In this document: positions 12,349 through 24,010 of the stretch, piece after piece
Layout of the letters: every line of letters begins with the position of its first letter
Numbering within the stretch: the stretch's first letter is position 1
Assembly: GCF_021730395.1 (NCBI RefSeq)
Contig: NC_069367.1
Location: 12,708,501 to 12,772,500, forward strand
Direction: 5' to 3'
Source of the DNA: Mercenaria mercenaria
Taxonomy: Eukaryota > Mollusca > Bivalvia > Venerida > Veneridae
DNA length: 64,000 bases
Made by a program: the position numbers and the translations under genes
Notes under the pieces: generated by a model
What the model was told of the DNA's origin: nothing
Database searches by the model: none
Seen by the model: the letters and a program-made list of their open reading frames with translations, nothing else

Positions 12349-12798
12349 TAAATGAAATATTAATAGGACCAGCTTTTATCAATAAAAATGTTTCTTTATA
12401 AAACAATATATTATTTCGAATGAAGAAAAATATCAAAGGTGTTACTATTGGCCGTTCCTGGGCGGTGTCAACAGTGTTCCTTTTGTCATCGCAGTCTGTT
12501 TGTGTGCGTGCGTGCATGTGTGCGTCTGTGTTTCATTGAAGGCAGGCCTATTCGGCGATGTATGGCTCTGACTGTATTTGCCGTGCCTTATGCTTGCAAG
12601 AAATCTACCCTTACCATTAACAAGATAATTACAGGAACAAATAAATCTATTTCAAAAACTAATTTGATAAATCTCATGCAGATGATATTGTTAAGCGAAG
12701 AACTTGAAATAGCCGCCTAACTCCCTTTAAGCTTTACATCACGATTTTAAATGTACGCACTGGCGAATCGGCGTATGCCCAGGTACGCCCCTGCAATG

Positions 12799-13555
12799 CT
12801 ACAAGATTTAATAATTTAATATGTGGATCGCTCTTTTAATTTTGAATACAAATATATTTTCATTCACTATTCATTTTAAATGGAAAGAAAAAAAGTGTTC
12901 ATTTTCGTATAAACGACAGTGGTGTAATAATATCAAAGACGTCCTTTTCCGCCAGATTGCACGCACAATCTGACGTTATTCCAAAAAAAAAAAAACATAA
13001 ACAAAAGGGAATCGTTCAAAATCGGATGTCTCAATTTCAAAAACAACATTAAACTGCAGCTTAAACTTAACTGACGATAAAGATAAAAACTGAGACAGAA
13101 CTTTTATGATTTTTTCACTGGGTTGAACGACATTTTAAATAACAAAAACAAGAACTGTATTTTTATCGGAAGGCGAATAACGTGGGCGGGTCCTTTTGGC
13201 TGTTCTAATTTGGTGTTAAAAAGATCGATATTCTTACGTTAATCTTGCTTTTATGCTACTCGTGGAAAGCAAACCACATATTTTTGTAGCAAGCTACTGT
13301 AAAAATGTAAATATAAGAGTTGAATGCTAAATTTTGTGCGTTTATACGGGTATAAACTACATTGAAATTTCTTGCAAATTATCCAAAAATCGCCAGCGCG
13401 ATTCGTTGATTTGCAAGGAGTCTCAAAATGGTTTATATCCGAATAAAAGACGAAAAAATAGCACTTAGTTCTTAAATGAAATAAACATTAAAAATGGGAA
13501 GTATTCTGCTCTGTTTGTCCTGACTTTAAACTTAGTAGTGGTAGTGCATACGGTT
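12799..13555. other. Spacer, no gene seen
   Basis: AT-rich. One short inverted repeat (gccagattgcacgc / gcacaatctgacg type) lies near 12952-12976. No open frame or familiar repeat. Confidence 0.4.
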
Positions 13556-14850
13556 TACTATACCCAAGATGGCTATATTGGTGTCACGTATGTCCGTCCG
13601 TCCGTCTGTGCGTCGTGTCAGTTCCATGTCTTCTTAACTATGCACTGGGGAATTCATTAAACTTGCATGAGTGATTTACCTCAGATCACTTGGTCTAAGG
13701 TTAGGTTCACATTTGGTGTTCAAAGATCAAATACGTTAAGCTTGTATCTGCTCCATATCTTTAAACCACTTGGTAGATTTCATAAAACTAGCAACAAATA
13801 ATTATCTCACTGAGACAATGTGGAGAGCGCAAAACCCAGGTCGCTAAGTCTAAGGTCAGGATCACACTTGGAGATCAAATGTCAAATAGCTTAATATCGT
13901 GTCCATATCTTTTAATACGTTTGTAAGATTTTCATAAAATTACCATCAAATGTTCATCTCATCAAGATGACATGCAGATCGCACAACACAGACCGCTATG
14001 TTCAAAGCCAGAGCCACACTTGGAGGTCAAAGGTCAAATACTAGTAGCTTAACTTAGTATCCGGTTCATATCTTCTGAACTGCTCGGAAGATGTTCATAT
14101 AACTAACATCGCATATCACCTCATCATGGTGCTATGCAGAGCGCACAACCCAGGTTACTAGGTTCGAGATGAAAGTAACACTTTGAGGTCAGATGTTAAA
14201 GAGCTTGTATTCCTGTCTAAACCGCAGGGAAGATTTTCATAAAAGTAGCCTCAAGAAAATGACGTGCTGAGCACACATCCCAAGTCACTAGGTCCAAGGT
14301 CACACTTGCAGGTGAAAGGTCAAATTAGTTAACTTTATATTAGCTCTATATCTCCTTAACCGCTTTGAAGATTTTCATGAAATTAGAATCATACATTTAC
14401 CACATCAGATGACGTGTAGATCATGTGGCCTTAGTCACTAAATCCTAGGTAAGGTCACATTTAGAGACCGATGTTCAAATAGCTTAATATTCTGTCCACT
14501 TCATATCTTCTAAACCACTAGACTAGTTTTATAAAATTAGCATAAAAATAAGAATCCGATTCAAACGACATGCAGAGTGCACAACCAAGGCCACTAGGTT
14601 TACGGTCAATGTCACAAATAGGAGTCAAAGATCACCAAACTCATATTTGTGTCTCCATATCTTCTTAACAACTAGAAACATTTTTATTAAGACGACTTAC
14701 ATAGTGCACATCTCAGGTCACTAGGTTCAAGGGCAAAGTCACACTCGAAGGTCAACACGTCTGATAACCCTATTTACCTTTCCCTATATAACAACGGTGT
14801 CTGCGGGTATTAATCGCCTGAAGTGATAGCTCTAGTTTCTCACAGTGTAC
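13556..14850 (+). mobile_element. Satellite-bearing repeat, degenerate 150-bp units
   Basis: Opens with taccaagatggctatattggtgtcac-like sequence and a CCGTCCGTCCGTC tract at about 13590-13605. Eight or so degenerate units follow, each carrying CACTTGGAGGTCAAAGGTCAAAT, CCATATCTTCT and GCACAACCCAGGTCACTAGG. It ends near 14850 without the hairpin-CTCTTGTT tail of the other elements, so it may be a different family or truncated. Confidence 0.65.
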
Positions 14851-15360
14851 AGGCCATGTTCAGTGAAAAAGCATCAGATGTAATTTCAGTACTGAATTTA
14901 TACTGAACGCCAAATTCTACAAACCTCAACAGTCTTATAGTTAACGTATTAAATGAATGTTGCAAACTGAACTACATTTGTAATGCTTTCGAGTCTCTAT
15001 AAACTAGGAATTTTACTGAATTATGTAAAAATATGCTTGATATGCCAGATCAAGCCATATCTAACACATTATAATAGCTATAATTATTGTAACTAATCGG
15101 ATAGGATTGGCCAAATTTTGTTCATTGCGATAGGGATGGACGGTATGGAAATTGAGGATATAGAAATAGCAATGTTATATTGAAAGGCAGTCGTTTAGTC
15201 AGTTAAGAGAAAAACCCACATGCAGGTACAAAATGAAAAGATAAAGATACTCTAGCTGTTATCCAGATTTACTAACATCAACTACAGTAGAGAGGGTTTT
15301 GAGACATCCCAGTCATTTATTTTATTTTCACTTAAAGATTTACAAACAAATGCCTTCACA
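14851..15360. other. Spacer, no gene seen
   Basis: Unremarkable AT-rich sequence between two satellite-type arrays. No coding signal. Confidence 0.4.
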
Positions 15361-17000
15361 AAAATGAAGTGGGCAAAATCTGATAAGAAACGTTTTTAAG
15401 CCCCTGGTTATCTATTCATTTTTATGTGTCCGGCAAGCGAGTAGAAACTGATGAGAAACATAACGAAGCCCTGGTTATCTATTCATTTTTATGTGTCCGG
15501 CAAGCGGTTATCTGTTCATTTTCGTGTGATATGTAAACGAGTAACACCTGATGAGAAACATAGTTAAGCTCCTGGTTATCTATTCATTTTCGTGTGATAT
15601 GTAAACGAGTAACACCTGATGAGAAACATAGTTAAGCTCCTGGTTATCTATTTATTTTCGTGTGACATGTAAACGAATAACACCTGATGAGAAACATTAC
15701 GAAGCCCTTGATTATCTATTCATTTTCGTGTGACATGTAAACGAATAACACCTGATGAAAAACATAGTTAAGCCCCTGGTTATCTATTCATTTTCATGTG
15801 CCCTTCAAGCGAGTAAAATAAGAGCTGTAGGAAGAGAGCAACGCTCGACTATTCAACATCCTTGTCAGTTGAATGAATAAAATGTCGAAATAGGGTCAAA
15901 CAATTTTGTAACAAATGCAAAACAATGTAGCTGTACAATGCTGCCGGCTCATCACAGTGGACAAGTGAGTGAATAGTCAACCCATTCCCATTAGCGCGTA
16001 CTGAGATACCAACTTAATTAACAAGCAAAAACTTAATCAAAATTGTTAAGTCGAAGAATGGGCATAATTTTGTAAAACAACAAAATAGCGTTATTGAACC
16101 TGTGCAGTGTAAGTCAGTTTATCACAGTAAATAAGTGTGTTAAGTTTCAGTACATTCCGACGGTTGGTTACTTAGATACTAACTTACATACAAAATCTTA
16201 ACCAAATCAGGATGCCGGCGCACGGGCGAGTACAATAGCTCTACCTATTCTTCAAATAGTCGAGCTAAAAACTGATGATGAACATAATTAAGCTCCTGAT
16301 TATCTATTCATTTTCATGTGTCCTGCGATCGAGTAAGATCTGTTGAGTAACGTCCCTAATCCTTCATTTTCCGGTGATCTGTAAGCGACTTATATACCAC
16401 AAAAACCCTTGATTATATTTTCATTTTCATGTAAAACAGAAAAGAAACATAACTTAGCCCCTGATTATCTCTTCATTTTCCTGTGTCCTGCAAGCGAGTG
16501 AAAACTGAAAAGAAACATATTTTAGCCCCTGATTATCTCTTCATTTTCCTGTGTCCTGCAAGCGAGTGAAAACTGAAAAGTAAAATAACTTAGCCCCTGA
16601 TTATCTCTTCATTTTCCTGTGTCCTGCAAGCGAGTGAAAACTGAAAAGAAACATAACTTAGCCCCTGATTATCTCTTCATTTTCCTGTGTCCTGCAAGCG
16701 AGTGAAAACTGAAAGGAAACATAACTTAGCCCCTGATTATCTCTTCATTTTCCTGTGTCCTGCAAGCGAGTGAAAACTGAAAAGAAACATAACGTAGCCC
16801 CTGATTATTTCTTCATTTTTCTGTGTCCTGCCAGAGAGTGAAAACTACTAAGCCCATGATTATATTTTCATTTTTCTGTGTTCTGCAAACGGGTGAAAAC
16901 TGGAGAGAAACATACATACACTCCTAACAATATTTTTATTTTCATGTGTCCTGCAAGGGAGTAAAATCTGCTGAGAATCACATTTAAGCCCCTGATTATT
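15361..17000. repeat. 68-bp minisatellite array, split by a nested element
   Basis: The unit contains GAAACATAACTTAGCCCCTG, ATTATCTCTTCATTTTC and CTGTGTCCTGCAAGCGAGTG. In the cleanest block (16440-16850) the period is 68 bp and neighbouring units are nearly identical, which implies recent homogenisation. The left block (15400-15810) is a diverged subset with tgtgatatgtaaacgagtaacacc. The array is interrupted at 15820-16266 by an inverted satellite-bearing element. Confidence 0.9.
15820..16266 (-). mobile_element. Compact satellite-bearing element (same family as 1-697), inserted in the 68-bp array
   Basis: On the minus strand it starts TTTTAGCTCGACTATTTGAAG, carries two units with the ggtatctcagt / gtgataaactga / aaaattatgccc words of the 1-697 element, and ends GTCGAGCGTTGCTctcttcctACAGCTCTTA. 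Array sequence resumes directly on both sides (gcgagtaaaa ... aaaaactgatga). This gives both termini of the family, which the window-edge copy cannot. Confidence 0.8.
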
Positions 17001-17034
17001 TATGTATATATATGTGTTCTGCAAGTTCTGTTCA

Positions 17035-17253
17035 GGGGCCTACATGACGGAGTGGTTGATATCACTGGCTTCGGATCACCTGCCCCTCATAGCTATAGGT
17101 TTGAAAGCTCGCTTGGGTGTAGAAAAATTTATTCATGTGAGAAAAAATTCCAGCTTGTTTACGGAATAACGATAATTTTACCAAGGAACCCGCTCGTACC
17201 TGAAATAATACTCGGAGAAGCATATGGGGTCCTCCACCCACCAGTCGACATTT
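17035..17253 (+). mobile_element. tRNA-derived SINE, family A, diverged
   Basis: ggggcctacatgacggagtgg matches the box A region of the 12147 copy, and ataggtttgaaagctcg matches box B. The body (ccagcttgtttacgg ... ggggtcctccacccacc) matches the minus-strand copy at 50040-50296. Diverged and presumably old. Confidence 0.7.
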
Positions 17254-17565
17254 GATCTACAACTCTCAACAACATAATTAAAATCAGTAAATATATGCTA
17301 TGTCAATCATATTTAGACCGTCATATCTAATTTCCAATAAGTTAGAATTATTGCAATGTTTAAATGTTTGTTATTAAAAGAGTAAACTATACTGTGTCTA
17401 AATACTACAAGTGGAAGAAAAATAATTATATACATTCTCGCTTATAATATCATGTATAAGTATATAGCTAGTATTGAAAGTGTGTTCGACTGACGGCTGC
17501 TGTGAAATTTACCATATATTAGAACAAAATGTAATATAATGGAAAAGCTAGAGGGAGTGAAGTGT

Positions 17566-17596
<31 letters not shown>

Positions 17597-18480
17597 TGAA
17601 GGTGCGAGAAGCAAAATGTAAAGCCCAGTCTTCTTCAGTAACAGCCAGCAAGACAGTGGGGATTAAATTTTATAATAATTTAATTAATATCAACAAACTA
17701 AGCTTTACGATTAGTCGGAAAGCTATCACTGTGTTCTATAAGGAGGCATGGCTGTAACCCTAGCCTGGTTCGAACAGAAACTTGCAGAATGATAGGCCGT
17801 CACCTACTTTACTTACATCAGGCCTAGATCCAGAAATATTTGATTTGGGAGGGAGAGGGGGCTGGAACACCAGTTTAGAACGAAGGCGTCACCGGCGAGG
17901 CGCATAGTGCTAAGTGGCTAAGTGGGGTAGGGATGGGAGCCCCCCCCCCCGCTAGTGTTAGTGGGTCCGGGGATTTTCCCCTTGAAAATTTTAATAAAGG
18001 TATGAAATGGTGGCCTCTGGTGCATTTTTTGTCTAAATTTTCAAGTACAAGAGAGGCTATTCCCATCATTTTAGGGGATCAGGGGTATTCCCTTGGTTTC
18101 GAAAAATAGGTATGAAATGGTGGCCTCTGGTGCATTTTTGGGTCTGAAGTTTGAGAAAATATTATTCCTTTGCCAAAATAGTTGGGTGCAACTTTGATGT
18201 GTATAGGTCACTCCTCGGCAAATTGTATCCGGGCCTGTTACATTATTTATATGGCGGCTGCGTGAATTAAATTCTATCATTATCCATATTCTTGAATACC
18301 TTGTCTATGATATAATGACTTAACTTTAAACCTTTAACCTAACAACTGTGTTTATGTATATTGTTAATGTGGGCTATGTGTATAAAGAGCTGGAGTCGCT
18401 CCTCATGCGAATAGGATACTGAATGAGTAAAAAGTGAAGAAATGACGTGACAAAAGAACATTATGTAAAGTAAATACAGC
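17254..18480. other. Spacer with simple repeats and a 110-bp tandem pair
   Basis: Contains (TG)n followed by a G run at about 17563-17596, a C run at 17941-17950, and two copies of tatgaaatggtggcctctgg at 18001 and 18111 (period exactly 110). A phrase gggtccggggattttcccc links it to G-rich elements such as the one at 59561-59962. No gene is supported. Confidence 0.5.
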
Positions 18481-18764
18481 TTATAAGTATCAAATTTGAA
18501 TACAAAACATTTCAATCGGGGTGGTTATTAATATCGGCGTTTACAAAAACCACGGATGTGGTTATATACGAAAAAAAGACCAAATATACCCCACTGGAGT
18601 TAAAGAGAAACTATTTAAGGTTTTGAAAATTATATCGAATGGGAATGCCGAAAAGTTCATTAGTAAATAGGTCCTTTTTACAAAGTGCATGGGGGATGTA
18701 GAATGTTAAACACAACAGGAAACGGATATAGAGTACAGAGAATTCCTGCAACATTGCGCTATAA

Positions 18765-18828
18765 CACTATTTTTAGTGTCAACCGGAATGAAGGTATCTA
18801 TAAAAATTCGATGTATGTTTTCAAATTA
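18765..18828 (+). promoter_or_regulatory. Core promoter of copy 2
   Basis: TATAAAAA at 18799-18806 is preceded by TTTTTAGTGTCAACCGGAAT, identical to the word upstream of the copy 1 TATA box. Further upstream, gcaacattgcgctat also matches gcaacagtattacgctat of copy 1. The promoter was therefore duplicated together with the coding exons. Confidence 0.65.
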
Positions 18829-18918
18829 AAATTAGGCAAGACTGTGCTTTTGGAGAACATGGTTACTGTCCTTGTATATTTCTAAAAAGTACTTAGTATT
18901 GAGAAGAACATTTTTAAG
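18829..18918 (+). other. Non-coding exon 1 of copy 2 (approximate 5' end)
   Basis: Ends at ttttaag|GTACGT (intron from 18919). The 5' end is estimated from the TATA box. Intron 1 (18919-19998) holds a complete P1 element at 19451-19685. Confidence 0.5.
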
Positions 18919-19251
18919 GTACGTATATTTAATTGAAATAAATCATTTATTTTCTGTTGTTTTATTGCGTTGATTTAAAACGTTTTGTGCGTGGATGCGG
19001 TAATACCTAGTTCATATTACTTTCTATTTATTCTTAACTGGTACATTGACCAGTAGTGGTATGCCGCAGTTTTTTTCAGAACGTTTAAATATATTAAAGA
19101 AAAACAACTATACTGTCATGATCTGTTAGGTGCCATATGTATTCTTTTTTTTTTGTAATGAAGACCCTGTGGTATTGCCATTATGGATGCCGAAAGAGCC
19201 AACTAATGTTTAGCTTTACTCTGATTTTGTAGACTTTGTAGCCTGAGGAAG

Positions 19252-19283
19252 GCTAACCTAACCGAAACGTTGGTAATAAAAAA
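19252..19283 (+). other. Hammerhead-core-like motif
   Basis: CTGAGGAAGGCTAACC is followed after two bases by CCGAAACGTTGG. The layout (CTGA-x-GA, a potential short stem, then GAAAC) resembles the catalytic core of hammerhead ribozymes carried by some retroelements. The conserved CTGATGA reads CTGAGGA, and stems I and III are not evident. Could be a decayed element end or chance. Confidence 0.2.
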
Positions 19284-19450
19284 TAAAAGTGGCATGTTAT
19301 TATTTGTAGTTTTGACAATATAGAATAATTAGGCAATTAAAAAAACCTTTCAGCATCAAATATCAGGGCAAAATTAGTAAAATTTCGTTTTAGTAAAACC
19401 ATATAGATTCATATTTCACAAATACATCTGTTAGCGTCTTTATAATTAAT

Positions 19451-19685
19451 GAGCCGTGTCATGATAAAACCAACATAGTGGGTTTGCGACCAGCATGGAT
19501 ACAGACCAGCCTGCGCATCCGCGCAGTCTGGTCAGGATCCATGCTGTTCGCTTTTAAAGCCTATTGGAATTGGAGAAACTGTTAGCGACCAGCATGGATC
19601 CTGACCAGACTGCGCGGATGCGCAGGCTGGTCTGGATCCATGCTGGTCGCAAACCCACTATGTTGGTTTTTTCATGGCGCGGCTC
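19451..19685. mobile_element. P1 palindromic element, complete (235 bp)
   Basis: Runs from GAGCCGTGTCATG to TCATGGCGCGGCTC, exactly 235 bp, as are the copies at 26685, 28975 and 41056. Two arms of about 100 bp are inverted around a loop (aagcctattggaattggag). Lies in intron 1 of copy 2 and is absent from intron 1 of copy 1, so it probably arrived after that duplication. Confidence 0.9.
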
Positions 19686-19998
19686 AATTATAATGTCTTA
19701 TAACAAGTAGTTAGGTACTAATCGCTAAATAATTGTCACAAAAACCAATCTAAAACCAAGCAAGTACTGTTTAGATACACAGAAATATGAGCCTTTGTTT
19801 CGAAATATAATTTAATGGTATTTTTAATACTCAAAATAGTCGTATATATAAGAAAATTAATTAGTCTCGTTAAATAAATTATTTTTACAAAATTAAGTAC
19901 ACAAATTAAGAGGTTTATATTTTGAGAGGGACGCTTGCGTTCAAAACAAATATTTTACAAACATGGTATCTTGTACAGTGTTTTTACTAAATTTGCAG

Positions 19999-20727
19999 AT
20001 GAAGTGCATATCATCAATATCAACGGCCACCGCCACGTGTGTTTGCTTATTTGGGTTGTGTATTAGCCATCCGACCTCCGCCGACAAAATTAACCACTGT
20101 TTCTGCAGAGTGAATTACAACTACACTCGTTGTGAGCTAAAAATAAGGGCTTTTAGTCACCATGAGACAGCTGTGCTGTTGTAGGGCAACTTTTGAAGTT
20201 GAGGTAAGAATCTTGTTTATTGCGTCCATAACATAACTGGCGTAGTGTGGGGCACTACAGGCAGATATTGGAACTAGAAAATCAGTATGCGTGTATGTTA
20301 CGTTAGGAACGGAATAGTGTTTCCGTATTTCACAGACTGGGAATATGATGGTCAATTTCCAAATCGCTAGAAGCTGGAAAATGGTAAAGTAGTTATAGAT
20401 AAGGAATATGATAATCAGTGCCTGAAACCATATAAAGGGTTCTGTAGTTATAAATTGTGACTGGGATAATCGTTTTCCTAAAAGACTGATGTTAAGGAGG
20501 GGTAATGTGATCTCATATTGGAACTGAGGTCGGTGGTCGGGAAAGGTGGACTTGAGTCACTGATTCGGACTTGGATAGCTAATTTCAACATAAATAAGAA
20601 TGGGGAAAGGGGCGATAGAGATACTGCTTGTGACATAATTACAAACAAGTTATTTTCTCTCTTACAGAAATACAGTCACCATGGATACTACAACCGTGTA
20701 GAGGAATGTCACCTGATGGCTTGTTAA
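19999..20727 (+). pseudogene. Secreted cysteine-rich peptide, family copy 2 (frame broken)
   Basis: A paralogue of copy 1 with the same architecture. Exon 2 is 19999-20203, starting at the ATG after aaatttgcag. Exon 3 is 20668-20727 (KYSHHGYYNRVEECHLMAC then TAA) after ctcttacag. The signal peptide (CVCLFGLCISHP), C-x-C (HCFCRV), a single Cys (TRCELK) and the CCCRATFEVE block are all recognisable. However, exon 2 is 205 nt, not a multiple of three. The frame entered at the ATG stops just before the CCC block, giving 61 residues with only three mature cysteines and no exon 3. The splice donor (GTAAGA) and acceptor are intact. Either this is a recent pseudogene or there is a one-base assembly error. 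It has an N-Y-T glycosylation sequon just before the third Cys. The flanks align with copy 1 from the promoter to the polyadenylation signal. Confidence 0.75.
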
Positions 20728-20802
20728 GCTTTTTTGATGCAGCAGCTCTCTTATTAATTGACCATTAAACAGCATCAAACATACTTTTGAGATAACGTGA
20801 AT

Positions 20803-21607
20803 TTAAGGTATTGGGCCCCTAATAGTGATGTTTTAAAAATGGCATTTGCTTGGTATATTCTTAAAGTTGACCATGTTTCACACTGTGTTGCATATTTTAA
20901 ACAACTTTCACCGTGCCGTGTTTTGTAAAAATTGTATAATATATGGTATTTCCTCAAGCTCAAGAAGAGACAAAATTCAATGTGATTGCCACTATCTAAA
21001 ACGCTTGCAGAGAATTCATTACAACATTAATTTTGATAAAAGAAACATCAAACTATTGTTAAACAATTATAAAACACAAAATAAAACTTTATAAATTATT
21101 TTTGTCTACGGTGCCTGAAGTAAACAGATTTAATGAGACAGAATTCTAACTCCAACATTGAAAAATCAAGGTCGAATCCGGTGGGTCTGTTTTGAATTTT
21201 GCTCACTTCATTCAAAAATAACCTTGGGGCAATAGTAAAACCTACCTGCATTTCTTCCACAACATGTAATCTAACGAATGAAGGCAAAATAGAGAACTTT
21301 TACCGCATGTAACTCAGTATTTTTTAAAGATGTCTAACTCTACCCCTCCTGATTCAGAGGTAAATTCACATTAAACAGCAAAAAATCGCTTATAAAATGA
21401 AAATTTTCCACTTTTGTACAATTCATCCATAATTAGTCTTGAAAGGAGCAAAAACTTACTAGGAAAAAGGAAAACATGGGAAAAAAAGTTTGGTCCCAGT
21501 GGGGTTTGAACCTACGCCCTCCTGAAAATTGCAGTCAGAGTAGGTTTATGGTAGGAATTGAATACTCTTCAAAAAGGAGATACTCTATTACGGGTCCAAT
21601 ACCTTAA
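20803..21607. mobile_element. TTAA-flanked inverted-repeat element (805 bp) in the 3' UTR of copy 2
   Basis: TTAAGGTATTGGGCCCCTAATAG at the left and CTATTACGGGTCCAATACCTTAA at the right are inverted repeats of about 23 bp, each including TTAA. This suggests a piggyBac- or Kolobok-type non-autonomous element. No transposase is visible. A tRNA box B-like word (ggggtttgaacctacg, minus) lies inside at about 21500. Removing its length makes the stop-to-AATAAA distance of copy 2 (about 410 bp) close to that of copy 1 (484 bp). Confidence 0.75.
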
Positions 21608-21940
21608 GATAAAGATCGACGAAAATGCTAAAATATAATTTCTAGGACTTAGTTTTTATAATATGTTGGAAAAGTGAGTTTCTATTTTAATATTTTCAAA
21701 TATTACCAAACAGATGACTGAGCATAATCTTTTAGTTTGCTCAAATATATACACTTGAACATTACGTTTTTTCTACTCATTCTACGAATTTATCGTGTTT
21801 TTTTCTGCCTCTTTCATGTTTTTTCCCTTATGACGTATTTTTATCATTTTATTCATTTAAAATTACTCATTTACGGAAAATCTTTGTCATGTCAGATTTA
21901 TTTAATTTATATACATTTTATATTGACATATATTTACCAC

Positions 21941-21946
21941 AATAAA
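21941..21946 (+). terminator. Candidate polyadenylation signal of copy 2
   Basis: AATAAA in cacaataaagctta, aligned with the copy 1 signal at 10583; the neighbouring tttacattgata / tttatattgaca sequence also matches. Confidence 0.45.
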
Positions 21947-22309
21947 GCTTATTTTTACACAATACATTTTACGTTTTCGTATATTTCATACACACGACTG
22001 GCATATATCGACGTCTGAAAGTGGGTAGTAATATGAATTACTAATAATTCGAAGTTTCGTATGTACAAAGCAATTAGCATTGCTTGTTTATTCAGTTTGC
22101 TATATATTCAGACAATAACGTCTCCATTTGACGGTGTTGTTCGGATAGCCAGCAACAGAAACTATTAAACCGACCGAAAACAATGTAGACAGAAATAGAA
22201 TATAATCAATGTCGAGGTCATAGCTATTCAGAATTAACTGTATTACGGTCTCGAAGCTGATAGTATACGTGTAACGTTAAAGAGTCAAGTTTCACATCTA
22301 ACAGGTGCT

Positions 22310-23979
22310 AATGTAAACAGATTTCATGACCCAAAGTCCCGAAATGCTATGCGGCTTTGGTCTGTTGGGATTCACATACAGCAGTTATCTCCATAGGCAA
22401 GGTGTCATTGTCAAACCAATGTTCAGTTTTTGAAACTGATATGCCATATTTTACTTTTGAAGTGTAAAACTTCAAATGTTACAAAATGCAACAATAAGCA
22501 GATACTCTGAACCGAGGTCATGAAAGGCTATGTGACCTTGGTCTGCTGTGATTCACGTACAGCAACTATCTTCATAGACAAGTTGTCATAGTCAAAACAA
22601 TGCTCAGTTCTTGAATCTTACATGCTATATTTTATGTTTCATTTGATTTTTTAATTTTTATGCCCCCGGCATCTACTGATGCGGGAGGTATATAGTGATC
22701 GTCCTGTCCGTCCGTCCGTTCGTTTGTTCGTCCGTCCGTCCGTACGAGGTTAACCAAATGGGACCGTTTCGTCTAGCATCAATACCCCTTTCTAGAATGA
22801 CTTGATACTAATGCAGATGTAACCTGTGACCATTCCTCATCTTCAGACATCACCTGACCTCAGTTTGACCTTGACCTTGACCTCATATTGGACTTAGGTT
22901 GCTTTATATGGGCCATCTCTTGGTTAACCAAATGGGACCGTTTCGTCTAGCATCAGTACCGCTTACAAGAATAAATTGATACTAATACAGATGTAACCTG
23001 TGACCATTCCTCATCTTCAAACATCACCTGACCTCAGTTTGACCTTGACCTCGTTTTGGACTTAGGTTAGAAAAAACTATCACATTAAACACATTCTTTG
23101 ACCAGAGGGCATGAAAGGCTATGGGACCTTGGTCTGCATTGATTCACTTACATAAGCTATCTCTATAAACAAGGTGTCATAGTCAAACTACCGGTAATTT
23201 ATATTACATTACTACTTTTTACATTTGAATTGTGAAATTTCAGACACATGTCACACATTGTTTCTATAAAAAGATTTTTCTGACAAGAGGTCATGGAAGT
23301 TTTTGCGACCTTGTTCTGCTGTGATTCACAAACAGCAGCTATCTCTATAAAAAGGTGACTTAGTCAAACCAATGCTCAGTTCTTGAAACTTACATGCTGC
23401 ATTTTACGTTTGTATTGTGGAATTTCATAGGTCACAGAATGTCATTTTAAGTAGATTTTCTGACCCGAAGTTATAAAAGGCTATGCGACCTTGGTCTGCT
23501 GTGATAAACGTACAGCAGCTATCTCTATAGACAAGTTGTCATAGTCAATATAATGCTCAGGTGTTGAAACTTATATGCTATATAATTATACGTTTGAAAT
23601 GTGAAATTTCGTATGTCACAAAATAACACTTTAAACCTATTTTCTAACCCGAGGTCATGAAAGGCTTTGCGACCTTGGTCTTCAGCAGCTATCTCCATAG
23701 ACAAGTTGTCATAGTCAAACCAATGCGCAGTCGTGAAACCCTCATACTATATTATACGTTTGAAGTGCGAAATTTCATACGTCACAAAATACAACTATTA
23801 ACAGATTTTCTGACCCGAGGTCATGAGGGGCTTTGCGACCTTGGTTTGCTTTGATTCACAAACAACAGCTATCTCCATAAACAAGATGTCAGAGTCAAAC
23901 CAATGCTTAGTTCTTGAAACTAACATGCTATATTTCACATTTGAATGGTGCAATGTAAAACGTAAAAAACAACAACAAC

Positions 23980-24010
<31 letters not shown>

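Larger units (their letters stand above)
11251..12793. mobile_element. hAT-like non-autonomous DNA transposon with nested insertions
   Basis: Terminal inverted repeats CAGGGGCGTACCTGG (11251) and CCAGGTACGCCCCTG (ending 12793) are 15 bp and perfect. CAGGGGCG termini are typical of hAT elements. The 5-mer CAATG abuts both ends (11246-11250 and 12794-12798); a standard 8-bp hAT duplication is not clear. No transposase is visible. Inside lie a second inverted-repeat element (11314-11682) and a tRNA-derived SINE (12147-12348), so this is the oldest layer of the stack. Confidence 0.6.

Noticed and set aside
15380-15780. CTGATGA directly followed by GAAAC in the 68-bp array, as in a hammerhead core
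   Set aside because: There is no room for stem II and no flanking stems I or III; judged chance in a repeated unit, despite recurring in each copy.
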